A stretch of 64,000 bases of DNA from Sophora flavescens (lineage: Eukaryota; Streptophyta; Magnoliopsida; Fabales; Fabaceae). The stretch spans positions 2,212,395-2,276,394 of the forward strand of contig JAUPTC010000015.1 of assembly GCA_030762895.1 (NCBI GenBank), given 5' to 3'. The notes below the pieces were generated by a model. It worked only from the letters and a program-made list of their open reading frames with translations, ran no database searches and was not told the DNA's origin. The stretch's first letter is position 1; the number at the start of each line of letters is the position of its first letter. Positions 11,408 to 21,447 of the stretch are shown here, piece by piece. The translations under genes and the position numbers were made by a program.

Positions 11408-11968
11408 ACTTTAATTATTTATAAGCCTATGTTGTTCTTACTTTATGTGCTTATGAACCTTGTTATTTAAAATACTATGTTGCTTTCAAGATGATCATAG
11501 ATTTGAGCTCCATAAGTTATTGGATGCTAAAAGGTCTAAGGGATTGGAAGAATTTAAAGATTTTTATCATAAAAACCCAAGGATGGCCGAATCTTAAAGG
11601 TTATGGACCTAGGGTGTTTCGTTTTTCATTTATCCAAAGTGATCATGGTTTTGAGCTCCTTACTATTAATGGATGCTAAACCAAAGAGATTGGAAAGTTT
11701 AAATGTTCCTAGCCTATCTTATTAGTCAAGGCCGAATCTCCATCAAGTGTATCTTGGTGGGATTTTTGTTCAACTTTGTTTAAAGTAATCATGTTTTAAA
11801 CTCTTAGCACTTGAGGATCATAAATCCCTAAGTTGCATGTGTTTTGGAAACTTCTAGCCCTAAGTTCTTGGTTGAGTTCTAATCCTTTGAACCTTGTGTC
11901 TTAAAACCTAGACTTCCATCCTAACCAACCTTGAAGAACGTTCGTGAAACTGTTTATTTTCTCGCATT

Positions 11969-11991
11969 CTCTTACCTTCTTGAGGTAAGAG
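11969..11991 (+). promoter_or_regulatory. Hairpin containing AGGTAAGAG in LTR
   Basis: A perfect 9-bp stem, CTCTTACCT (11969-11977) with AGGTAAGAG (11983-11991), closes a 5-nt TCTTG loop. The right arm matches a splice donor. The other long LTR carries the equivalent hairpin (21429-21447), so it is likely conserved. Function inferred only. Confidence 0.5.
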
Positions 11992-13894
11992 GGGATTTCC
12001 TAAAGATATTCAATAACTGTATGCATGTGTGTATGTGTTTAATTGGATATTTACATGTTAATTGAGCTTACTTGATTATCTAATGTACTTGAACTGTTAT
12101 GATATTATCTGATGTTGAACTGTACTTGTTCTAAATGATATAATGCATATATGTGATGAACTGCTTTCAACTGTGATATTAGCTTTAAACTGATGATATA
12201 TACTGTTGTTGATTGAAAGTTTGCTAAGCCAGACATGCGTTTGTGCTCAACCGTTATAAGGATTAAAAACCTTAATAAGCTTTGAAGATGAAGGGATTGG
12301 TGTTCTTTTCGAAAAGCTCTTTAACTTAAAGTACTTGTTTTTAATGTTGAAATGGTTTGGTGAACTATTGTTATACAAGAGAAAAAATCATCTTCGAACT
12401 ATGTGTCTTCAAGTGAAAACTTTCAAGATTATTTGGCAATATCCTATTGGGGGAAATATTTCAAAGATGCTTTATAAAAGATTTTCAAAGAAAAGGTTTT
12501 CCTAAATATTTTAGAAACTTTCCGATAACCTGGATAGGTTATCGAGGATTCGGTTTTGAATTTGTTTTTCACTGAACGAAAAATAAGTACTTAAGAAAGA
12601 GAATCTAGTACACGAGACGTCGCCTCTAGTATTCAGTGATGCGCACGTGATCTTGGATCAGTGTTAATTCGGGACTACGAGTCCTGGTTATGATGTTATG
12701 GATTGAGAGTCCAATTCTCGAAATTGAGGACAGTTCGTTCTGATTTCGTTGTGATGGACTTAGGTCCTAATCACGCTGTGTTGGACTGTGTATTCTAACC
12801 GCATGTGATGAACATGATTAAAGGTGAATGTTGTTTTCTACGACCACAACCCTTGACTGCGGCCACGGTCTTGGGCATTGTGATTGAGCATTCGGACTAT
12901 GAGTCCTATGCTTCTGAGTTTTCAAGTGATGGGGAAATGATGATTTAAGTCGTTAGCTTTGAGCAACGACGGTGAGAAGAATGAACACAAAGAAATCCTT
13001 TTAAATAAAATATTTTCTCATGTGCATTTCCCCAAGCAGACGTGCTATTGATGTATATATCAGATACAAAGATGGTATACGGGAGAGTCATCCCATGTAA
13101 ACCGAGTGAAGAGGCACATGTGACGTTGCTCGTCCTGAGACCTTAATGCATGAGGGTAAGGAGGCAACTGCCCGGTGGGCTAGAGATTGACCAACTCTAA
13201 TTCTTCTCCAGTGAAAAACGGTGTTGATATCTCATGAGATTAAGTTAGAGCCTGATATTGAAGTGTCATGCATATTTTCAAAGATTGACTGTGCGGGCTT
13301 GACACCCTATGATATAACATTGTTATATTGTGTATATGCATGATTTAAATGCTTATATGATTCTGTGATGTATGTATCATGTGTATGGTTGTTGTGGGAT
13401 ATATCTTATGATGGTATCTCACTCTTACAATTATATCAGGTCTCTTCGGGTTTTACTGTAGTACCTTGGTACTCTAGTGCCGATGTCGCAGAGGAGTCTT
13501 TCTAAGTCACTTGAAGACCTAATGTTAGAGGTTGGGAAAGTATTCTGATTGGGGTCTCTCCAATGCATACTTGATAGAATGACCATCTTAGGAGTATGAG
13601 TTGGGTTGTTTATCTAAATGGGTCCCTGAATGTATTGTTATATACATCCATCTGAAGTTTAAACTTTCCCTTTCGAAAAGGGAAACTTATAGAAATGTTG
13701 TATGTAATGGTAACTTTGTTACGAACGTGACTTTATGTTTTAAATGTATGTATGATGGATTTCAGAGTTATCCTTATAGGAGAAAATTTTATGCCCCAGT
13801 TTTCTGACTTAAGAGAAAACAAATTTTCCGAAAGCAACCAGCAAATTATCTTTTAAATTTAAATTCTGCATGTGTTACGTAAGTAATGCCCTGA

Positions 13895-13913
13895 GGGGGG
13901 GGGGGGGGGGGGG
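13895..13913 (+). repeat. Poly-G run near LTR 3' end
   Basis: Nineteen consecutive G at the place where an LTR of this lineage should read GGGTGTTACA. It may be a real slippage expansion or an assembly or sequencing artefact. Confidence 0.9.
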
Positions 13914-13920
13914 CGTTAAA

Positions 13921-15239
13921 GTTTGGGGTTAAAATTAGGGTTTCGGATCAAAATTAGGTTTTTGGGTCAAATTTTGGGTTTAGGATCAAAATTAGGGTTT
14001 AGGGTTTGAATTAGGGTTTTGAGTTAAAAATGGGGTTTGGGGTAAAAAAAATAAGGTTAGAATTAGGGTTTTTGGTTAAAATTAGGGTTTTGGGTCAAAA
14101 TTTAGGGTTTCAGGGCAAATTAGGGTTTTGGATCAAATTTAGGGTTTGGGGTAAAATTAAGGTTTTAGGTAACATTAGGGTTTCGGATAAAAATTAGGGT
14201 TCTGTCAAATTTAGGGTTTAGTGTCCAAATTAGGGTTTGAAATAGGGTTTTGAGTTTATAATTGGGTTGTGGGTCAAAAATAGGGTTTTGGGTTAAAATT
14301 AGGGCTTTGGGATAAAATTAGGGTTTTTGGTCTAAATTAGGGTTTTGGGTCAAACATAGGGGTTTAGGGTTTGAATTAGGGTTTTGAGTGAAAATTAGGT
14401 TTTTGGGTCAAATTTTGGGTTTAGGGTCAAAATTAGGGCTTAGGGTTTGAATTAGGGTTGAGTTTAAAATAGGGTTTTGGGTCAAAATTAGGGTTAGAAT
14501 TAGGTTTTTGGGTTAAAATTAGGATTTTGGGTCAAAATTAGGGTTCTAGGTCAAAATTAGGGCTTAGGGTTAGAATTAGGGTTCTGGATCAAATTTAGGT
14601 TTTAGGGACAAAATTAGGGTTTAGGGTTTGAAATAGGGTTTTGGGTCAAAAATAGGGTTTAGGGTTTGAATAAGGGTTTTGAGTTAAAAATAGGGTTTTG
14701 TGTCAAAATTAGAATTCTGGGTCAAAATTAGGGTTTAGGGTCAAAATTAGAGTTTGAATTAGGGTTTTGGGTCAATATTAGTGCTTTGGGTTAAAATTAG
14801 GGTTTTGGGTTAAAATTTTGGTATTGGGTCAAAATTAGAGTTTAGGGTTTGAATTAAGGTTTTGAGTTACAAATAGGGTTTTGGGTCAAAAATAGGATTA
14901 GAATTTGGGTTTTGGTTTAAAATTAGGGTTTCGGGTCAAAATTAGGGTTCTGGGTCAAAAGTAGGGTTTAGGGTTTGAAATAGGGATTTGAGTTTAAATT
15001 AGGGTTTCGGGTCAAAATTAGGGTTCTGGGTTAAAATAAGGGTTTTGGATCAAAATTAGGTTTTTGGTCCCAATTAGGGTTTTGGTCAAAAACAGGGTTA
15101 GAATTAGGGTTTAGGGTTTGAATTAGGGTTTAGGGTTAGAATTAGGATTTTGCGTCAAAATTAGGGTTCTTGGTCAAAATTAGGGCTTAGGGTTAGAATT
15201 AGGGTTCTGGGTCAAATTTAGGGTTTAGGGACAAATTTA
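13921..15239 (+). repeat. Telomere-like satellite array, G-rich on plus strand (segment 2)
   Basis: Continues the 7455-9899 array after the solo LTR, with the same 19-mer types and the same diagnostic variants, for example GTGTCCAAATTAGGG at 14221 and GGGTAAAAAAAATAAGG-like sequence near 14040. No gene. It ends exactly at the CACTA terminus of copy B. Confidence 0.95.
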
Positions 15240-15257
15240 CACTAGTGCAGAAAAGGG
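15240..15257 (+). repeat. 5' terminal inverted repeat of CACTA copy B
   Basis: CACTAGTGCAGAAAAGGG. The first five bases are the superfamily hallmark, and the satellite/non-satellite boundary falls exactly here. The partner end is not present in the window. Confidence 0.85.
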
Positions 15258-15272
15258 ATTCTACATCGGAGT

Positions 15273-15715
15273 TTACACATCGGTTTAGTAGAAACCGATG
15301 TGTAAAACGAGGCGGTGGCATTTTTGAAATTAAAATGAAAGTATTACACATCGGTTTAGATAATAACCGATGTGTAAAACTTTTCCACATCGGTTATTTA
15401 TAACCGATGTGTAAAATTAAAATAAATAAAATTAAAACTCGGAATTTTTAACATTCAACATCGGTTCTTTTTGAACCGATGTGTAAAATGGTGAGTAACC
15501 ACATCGGTTTTTATATAACCGATGTATAAAATTATAAAGAAAAAAGAATAGAAATTTAGATTTTACTTTTACACATCGGTTTTTATTAACCGATGTATAA
15601 AATTTAAAAGAAAAAATCAGAATTTAAAAGTTTAATGTTTACACATCGGTTTTGTCATAACCGATGTGTATAAGATGTTTAACACATCGGTTTTCCTAAT
15701 AACCGATGTGTAATA
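15273..15715. repeat. Subterminal hairpin array (ACACATCGGTT / AACCGATGTGT), copy B
   Basis: Eight inverted pairs of the motif ACACATCGGTT, each followed within about 4-9 nt by its complement AACCGATGTGT, at roughly 15273-15306, 15347-15379, 15386-15415, 15458-15488, 15499-15531, 15571-15602, 15640-15672 and 15681-15714. Spacers are A/T-rich. Short subterminal motifs in both orientations are where the accessory protein (TNPA in En/Spm) binds; here they form perfect palindromes. Some arms carry the variant ATGTATAAA. Confidence 0.9.
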
Positions 15716-15849
15716 GTCCCAATTTTTCTATTTCCCTCCTTGTGTTTTGCGCCCTCATCCTAAAACACAACACTCCCTCCCTCTGCTAACGCGCGGCTTG
15801 TTCCTGTTCTGCGTTGTCACTGCTTTTCCATCTCTCTCACTGCACTCAC

Positions 15850-16163
15850 ATCCGCGAGCTACCCTAGTTTGAAGAGCGCCATTTTTGCTCATCCCTCCTC
15901 CTCCCTCAGGTATGCGTATCTCTCTCTCTCATTCTCTCTCTTTCTTTCTCTTTCTCTCTCTCGCTCCCTTCTTCACGTCGCCGCTTCTTCCGGTAACTCC
16001 CAGGTCCTTTTTCCCTTTTCAATCGTAGACAAAGAAGACCACTGCGACTGCGAGCCTTCATTTTCTGCTTCGTAAGAGAACCACTGAGAACGATCATCCG
16101 CGAGCTACCCTCGTTTGCGTGAAGAGCGCCATTTTTGCTCGTCCCTCCTCCTCCCTCAGGTAT
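15850..16163 (+). repeat. Duplicated leader segment with two candidate splice donors, copy B
   Basis: A ~63-bp segment (15850-15912), starting ATCCGCGAGCTACCCT and ending CCTCCTCCCTCAG before GTATG, recurs at 16095-16163 ending CCCTCAG before GTATA. The two share over 90% of positions apart from a 4-base insertion. Each ends at an AG/GTAT donor-like site, suggesting alternative or duplicated non-coding first exons of the transposase gene. The interval holds a (TC)n tract at 15919-15966. Confidence 0.7.
15916..15966 (+). repeat. (TC)n polypyrimidine tract
   Basis: Nearly pure TCTCTC/TTTC run in the leader of copy B, a common feature of plant 5' untranslated regions. Confidence 0.85.
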
Positions 16164-16280
16164 ATATTTGTTTCTTGTTTAGAAAAGTTATGAACTTTGA
16201 CTCGAAATGGTTGGATAATATACTTGCATGTGTTGTTCTGTTGCTCCAAGACTGGATTTTTCCAGTGGTGGTATCACCCG

Positions 16281-16690
16281 TCACGGCCGTGCTGCCTGTC
16301 ACGGCTAGGCCGTGACGGATTCTGCCTTGGAGGTTGCTTCACTGGTTGTTCTGTCACGGCCGTGACCACCATCACGGCAAGGCCGTGATCAGTTCTGCCT
16401 GTGAGGGTCTGGTTCAGTTGGCATGTCACGGCCGTGATGGCCATCACGGCCAGGCCGTGATAGGTTCTGCCTTGGAGGTTGCTTCACTGGTTGGTCTGTC
16501 ATGGCCGTGACCACCATCACGGCTAGGTCGTGATCAGTTCTGCCTGTGAGGGTCTGGCGGCTGACATGTCACGGCCGTGATGGGCATCACGGGATGGCCG
16601 TGACCAGCTTCCGACTTTTCGATTCTTTCTGTTCAGCTATTCTCGTTCACGGCCGTGATGGCTTTAAAGGCTAGGCCGTGAAGGGCTCTG
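16281..16690. repeat. GC-rich TCACGGCCGTGA palindrome array, ~73-bp spacing, copy B
   Basis: The perfect 12-bp palindrome TCACGGCCGTGA, or a one-base variant, begins at 16281, 16354, 16426, 16499, 16569 and 16647: spacings of 73, 72, 73, 70 and 78. Between most of them lies a second, imperfect palindrome, ATCACGGCTAGGCCGTGAT-like. Doubled units (~145 bp) are more similar, for example 16351 against 16496. The array is rich in CG and CHG sites in an otherwise A/T-rich element, and lies between leader exons and the ATG. The position resembles the GC-rich downstream control region of maize En/Spm; that analogy is inferred. Confidence 0.88.
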
Positions 16691-17180
16691 TTTGGCTAAT
16701 TTTCTTCACTTTTCAAGCCCCATCTTCATGAAAGCTACATAAATAGTAAAGCCTTAGTTTCCCGTTTGAGATGCAATACTAATGAGCGTCCGTGCACGTG
16801 CTTAATGTACCGCTCATTGTGTTGGATCTTGAATTGTCCAAAGTTGGACAGTTTGGGAAAAAACTTTTTCTTAATTCAGTTAAAATAGTTATTCATTGGT
16901 TCTAATGTTATATACTTGATGAAAGTTCGGATTGATACATTTCCTTTCGTTCTCCGGGTGCATACTTTATCGTGGTGGATGTCATCGCGTTCAAGTAGGT
17001 ACGCGTCGGAGACCGCTGGGAAATGCTTGCGAAATTTTGTCGAGTATGAGCATGAGAGTTAAGGACTAACTGTTAACCGAATGTTGAAAAAGTTTCTTCT
17101 CAAATAGGATAGGGCCATACCCTGTCATAAGAAGTGGTTGATGAATATGTTGGACTAAGTACGAAGGTATTGGTTTAGTC
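16691..17180 (+). other. Leader region shared with copy A, copy B
   Basis: Non-coding. From 16737 it is homologous to 6954-6504 of copy A in reverse. It ends at the transposase ATG (17181). Both copies are similarly long here (444 and 451 bp), supporting the start. Confidence 0.75.
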
Positions 17181-18650
17181 ATGGATCGCGGTTGGATGAA
17201 TGCTAGACGGACAAGTGATGAGTATGAGAATGGAGTGGAAGATTTTCTACAGTTTGCAAAAACAAATGCTCCTGATAGTGGTAACGGAAGGTTTTATTGT
17301 CCTTGTGTTAACTGTTTGAATGAGAGACGACTAGAAGTCGAGGAGATACGTGATCATCTTATTTGTGAGGGATTTGCAAGAGTTATACAACATGGATATG
17401 CCATGGTGAATCGTTAGACAGGCCGAGGGTGTCGGATAGAGAGGAAGTTGATGACGTGGAAATGGACGATGGACTAGAGGACATGATCCGTGATGTTGGG
17501 CAAGAGTCTTTTCGGCGCGCACATGTGTATGATACTTTGTGCAGTGATGCGCAAGTGGCTTTGTATCCAAGGGTGCACTAATTTCACACGGTTGTCAGCG
17601 GTGTTAAGATTGTTCAATGTGAAGGCGAGAAATGGGTGGAGCGATAAAAGCTTTACCGAATTGCTTGAGTTGTTGAAAGAAATGCTTCCGAAGGCAACAC
17701 ATTGCCATCTCGAAACTATGAGGCGAAGAAGATATTGTGTCCGATGGGTATGGAGTATAAGAAAATACACGCTTGCCCCAATGATTGCATATTGTACAGG
17801 AAAGAGTTTGAAGAGATGCACGAGTGCCCTGTGTGTGGGGTATCACGCTACAAAGTGAAGGATGGTGATTCTAGTTGTGATGTGGTCACCAAAGGTCCTC
17901 CTGCGAAGGTGTTATGGTATCTTCCCGTGATTCCGCGGTTCAAGCGATTGTTTGCTAATGTAAATGACGCAAAGAACATTAGATGGCATGCAGATGAGAG
18001 GAAGTGTGATGGACAGCTTCGCCATCCGGCCGATTCTTTGCAATGGAAGAGAATTGATAGTTTGTTTCCGGATTTCGGCAATGAGCCCAGAAACCTCAGG
18101 CTTGTACTTGCTACCGATGGAATGAATCCATATGGAAACTTAAGTAGTATTCATAGTTCATGGCCTGTTCTCCTTGTAATTTACAACCTGTCCCCTTGGT
18201 TGTGCATGAAGCGCAAATACATTATGTTAAGTATGATGATTTCGGGTCCTAAACAGCCAGGAAATGATATTGATGTTTATCTGAGTCCCTTGATTGAAGA
18301 CTTGAGAATGATGTGGGATGAAGGCGTTGATGTGATCGACGGGTATTGCCGTGAGACATTCAGATTGCGTGCCATGTTATTTTGCACCATTAATGACTTT
18401 CCAGCATACGGGAACCTGTGTGGGTATAGTGTTAAGGGGCATAAAGCATGTCCAATATGTGAAGAAGGCACATGTTACCATCAACTGCAACATGGAAGGA
18501 AGACGGTCTACCTTGGGCATCGGAGATTTCTCCGACGTAATCATCCTTATCGTAGATTGAGGAAAGCTTTCAATGGACTTCCGGAGAATGAAATTGCTCC
18601 GGTGGCCTTGACTGGAGAGCAAGTTTATGAAAGGGTGAACAACACTAATC
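17181..18650 (+). pseudogene. TNP2-type CACTA transposase, copy B (N-terminal half, truncated)
   Basis: Starts MDRGWMNARRTSDEYENGVE with CPCVNCLNERR (PF13963 type). A one-base loss near 17368 relative to copy A closes the first frame at 17417; further shifts lie near 17570 and 17690. From about 17702 to 18650 the frame is clean: MGMEYKKIHACPNDCILYRK, HECPVCGVSRYK, KVLWYLPVIPRFKRLFA, RNLRLVLATDGMNPYGNL, SPWLCMKRKYIMLSMMISGP, INDFPAYGNLCGYSVKGHKA and CPICEEGTCYHQ, typical of the TNP2 core (PF02992). The D residues of ATDGMNP and INDFPA are candidate DDE-site acids. After GEQVYERVNNTN (18650) the sequence is foreign and the frame ends at 18715. DUF4218, DUF4216 and the HVEKN region are absent. 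The lesions differ from those of copy A, so the two decayed independently. Confidence 0.9.
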
Positions 18651-18796
18651 AGTTAAACCGCAACCAGAAAATGAAATTTCTGATGTGCATTTCACTAAGT
18701 TTTGATGAGATCTAAACATTGGTTAATGATTTAATTAACCTTCATATTGGTTGCTAACCTGTCTATCGAGTGTGCAGATTAAATAAGAGAATCATC

Positions 18797-19100
18797 CGTC
18801 CAACAGTGTAGTGATAGAAGCTCACGTCCAACACTGTAGTGATTGAAGCTCACGTCCAACACTGTAGTGATTAAAACAAACGTCCAGCACTGTAGTGATT
18901 GAAGCGCACGTCCAAAACGCAAGAGATAGAAACTCGCGTCTACTAAAGTGATGAAAGCCAGCGTCTACTAAAGTGACAGAGGCGCTCGTCTACTAAAGGT
19001 ATCAGAATCGCTCGTCCAATGACGTGGCAGATGGAGCTCATCCATTAAGGTATCAGAATGGCTCGTCCAATAACGTGGCATTTGGAGCTCGTCCATTAAG
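18797..19100. repeat. 25-28-bp tandem repeat array in retroelement leader
   Basis: Units of 28 bp starting CGTCCAACACTGTAGTGATT begin at 18797, 18825, 18853, 18881 and 18909. They grade into 25-bp units starting CGTCTACTAAAGTGA at 18937, 18962 and 18987, then into two ~52-bp units with CGTCCAATGACGTGGCA and CCATTAAGGTATCAGAATG. CACTGTAGTG inside the unit is close to palindromic. Confidence 0.88.
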
Positions 19101-19301
19101 GTAATAGAATGAAATTGCTCTGGTGCTAGTTCCATAACTGACCTGTAGTACAAAATCAGTTAGACCGCAACCAGAAAATGAAACGTGTATTGGTGTATTA
19201 ACACACATTACTTCTAAGAAGCAATTCAAACAAAACTTAACTCAGAAAACAAACGTCAACACAACAGACCTATTCCCCAAAGATCCCGAAAGACTCGACC
19301 A

Positions 19302-19313
19302 GCTCTGATACCA
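19302..19313 (-). promoter_or_regulatory. Primer-binding site (tRNA-Met type)
   Basis: On the minus strand TGGTATCAGAGC lies four bases after the LTR end (19318). It is the complement of the 3' end of plant initiator tRNA-Met as used by many plant LTR elements. It proves that the LTR at 19318-23521 is a 5' LTR in minus orientation and that internal sequence extends leftwards. Confidence 0.88.
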
Positions 19314-20862
19314 CTAATGTGACACCCTAACCTCGGGTCATCACATGGTTACCCGTTTGCGGAAATAAAACTTAATTTACTGGTTACTTTCGGAAAATAA
19401 TGTTTTCTCAACGTTTATCTTTTCAAAATATGGTGATATTTTTTTTTCCTTTTTTAATTTAACCTCATAACCACAACAACGTAATCAAATCACACTTAAA
19501 TACATAATATATATAAGTCATACAACTATATTGCCTCATATGTTTTCACACCTAAATCATACTCAGTTTTATCCTCAAAACATATTATAACATAATAGGA
19601 CCTAAGCTGGTCGTAACTAACAGACACTACCGCCAAAAGGAGCAGCACAGCATGCCTCGAACTAGACAGCCTTCGTCTTCTTGTAGAAATCATACCCCCT
19701 TGTGCGACTCTGATATCTTTGTAAGGGTGAGACGCCAATATATGGATTTATCACCATAACTAAATGCGCAACACAAAAGAAGGCACATACACATATACAT
19801 ATCTATAACAACGTACTCATTCATATTATATCACATCGTTTATCAATGGGTTTCACACCCCAAACATCAACGTTGGAAAACTATGCATGAACACTTCAAT
19901 ACATCATCTAAACATTCACACCTAATCTCATGAGATATCTCCAACCTCGTGATGAGTTGATCAGGCTCCATTGCCACACAAGGCAAACAGGCACACAACC
20001 AAAACCCATCTCACACTGTCCAACCTCGAGGCACAAGTGCTAACAACGTTGGTGGGGCCTCATTGTCCAACTCCAGGCACAATGAGAACATCGTTGGTAT
20101 GATCTACCCTAACGCCGTAAGGTAATCACTCGTTTGATCAATGCACGTCTGCCAAATGCATGCAAGAAAAACACTTTTTTTTTTGTTTTATATCTTTATT
20201 TGTCAAAGCTCTCAAAAGCTTACAACCCATCATCGTTTTAAACATCGAATGCTCTCAAAAGCATCATCGTTTTAAACATCGAATGCTCTTAAAAGCATCA
20301 TCGTTTTAACATCTTCACAACTTTCATTAACAACACAGGACCTCAAAGTCGGAGTGCTCAATCACGAAGCCCCTAGACCGTTGCAATCAGTCTTAGGTTC
20401 CTGGTAATAGAGAACATCTCAAAACGTTTTAACTTCTTTAAGTAGATACTCAGTCTACAACATAACAAACCTTAATACCCGGCATCTCGGTTATTAAGTT
20501 CCATATCATCGTTTTACATCATTTTTGTCTGTGAAAAACAAATCCAAAATAAGACAACGTCATAAGAACACTAGTTTCCCGACATCTTGGTTACTAAGTT
20601 CTATATCGTCGTTTACGTCGTTAAGTAAAACTCATTTACAGAAAATCATTTCTACTTGAAATTCGTTTGTAAAACGCCAAATCATCAAAAACTCTTTTAC
20701 TGAAACTTCGGCTCTAAAAATTAAATCAATTCAGATTAAACCTCTTCTTTAAATAAGTACTGCTGTTTTTAAACTTCTAACGTAAATAATTTCGAAAGTT
20801 GCCGTCATTTATCATTTTCCAAGAAAATGTTTTTAAAGTCAAACTTTGACTTTGACTTTACA

Positions 20863-20900
20863 TTTATTTATTTATTTATTATTATTATTATTATTTTTAT
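20863..20900. repeat. (TTTA)n/(TTA)n microsatellite in LTR
   Basis: TTTATTTATTTATTATTATTATTATTATTTTT-type run within the R-U5 part of the minus-strand LTR. Confidence 0.85.
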
Positions 20901-21428
20901 AAAGGGTTTTCAAATATTAATTTCACAAAATAACTTTTTATAATATTTCGGAATTTCTTGTGTAAAAATTAGCAGTACCAAAAAATTTCACGATTACGCT
21001 TTCACCGTGACTCATAAATTGCTTTTACACTAATAAATCATTAAAATAATAATATTTCTCAAAACTCATTATTTTTCCAAAATAATATTTTCCCCCACCA
21101 TTATATTCCAACATTTCCCATAAAACGTTGAATATAATTTTCACAGCTTATTAAAGTTTTTATTTGATTAATCGGTTGTGCACTGACCACTATTAGTCCT
21201 CTCAAACAACATTCAACATTCAACAACATCACCAGGATTATATCACCATGCAGATCATGCATCATAACAACATAATATACAACTGCAGATAATTAAATAA
21301 ATTAACAGCAGATCAATCATCGATACACAGATAAACAACACATCGTAAACAACATAAACAAATAACCACAACCACATATAAATTATATAAACCACACTAC
21401 AAGGAAATAGTTATTGAGAAAATCCCTC

Positions 21429-21447
21429 AGGTAAGCTCCCCTTACCT
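21429..21447 (-). promoter_or_regulatory. Hairpin containing AGGTAAG in LTR
   Basis: AGGTAAG (21429-21435), five-base loop CTCCC, CTTACCT (21441-21447). On the LTR sense (minus) strand the right arm is again AGGTAAG. Equivalent to the hairpin at 11969-11991 in the solo LTR although the surrounding sequence is well diverged. Confidence 0.5.

Larger units (their letters stand above)
9900..13920 (+). mobile_element. Solo LTR of a long-LTR retrotransposon
   Basis: Begins TGTAACACCCTG at 9900 and ends about CGTTAAA at 13920, after a 19-G run; a typical end would be GGTGTTACA. It is bracketed by GTTTC (9895-9899) and GTTTG (13921-13925), a plausible 5-bp target duplication with one change. Satellite lies on both sides and no PBS or coding domain follows, hence a solo LTR of about 4.0 kb. 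A TATAAATA at 10499 sets the orientation as plus. It shares ordered landmarks with the minus-strand LTR at 19318-23521: the TGTAACACCCTG end, a hairpin with GGTAAG, and the segment around GTGATTGAGCA. The two are diverged members of one lineage. The family (Ty3 or Ty1) cannot be told from an LTR alone. Confidence 0.8.
15240..18650 (+). mobile_element. CACTA (En/Spm) transposon, copy B, 3'-truncated
   Basis: The terminus CACTAGTGCAGAAAAGGG starts at 15240 directly after satellite; the three preceding bases, TTA (15237-15239), would be one half of the target duplication. Order on the plus strand: terminus, subterminal hairpins (15273-15715), leader with a duplicated segment (15720-16200), GC-rich palindrome array (16281-16690), leader block shared with copy A (16737-17180), transposase from 17181. 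Homology to copy A stops at about 18650, where A continues with the conserved TNP2 core and B enters retroelement sequence. The rest of the transposase, the accessory gene and the 3' terminus are missing. Confidence 0.9.
18651..19317 (-). mobile_element. 5' internal leader of minus-strand LTR retroelement
   Basis: Sequence between the broken transposase and the LTR at 19318. On the minus strand it follows LTR end and PBS, so it should be untranslated leader and possibly the start of gag. A minus-strand frame beginning MELAPEQFHSITLMDEL (from about 19132) is built from tandem repeats and I recognise no gag domain. The body is a 25-28-bp repeat array. The 27-bp block around CAGTTAGACCGCAACCAG at 19154-19180 is also present, with one difference, at the junction (18647-18673). 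Confidence 0.6.

Noticed and set aside
11072..11424. Overlapping frames rich in FMSFIFMPFTLCHL
   Set aside because: Translation of the ATGTCATTTA minisatellite in three frames.
16115..16388. Small plus-strand frames in the leader of copy B
   Set aside because: They cross the palindrome array, differ in every frame, and are not preserved in copy A.
18968..19153. Minus-strand frame with repeated MDELQMPRYWTS units as a real gag protein
   Set aside because: It is translated tandem repeat; no nucleocapsid or gag motif is visible, so it is kept only as a possible leader frame.
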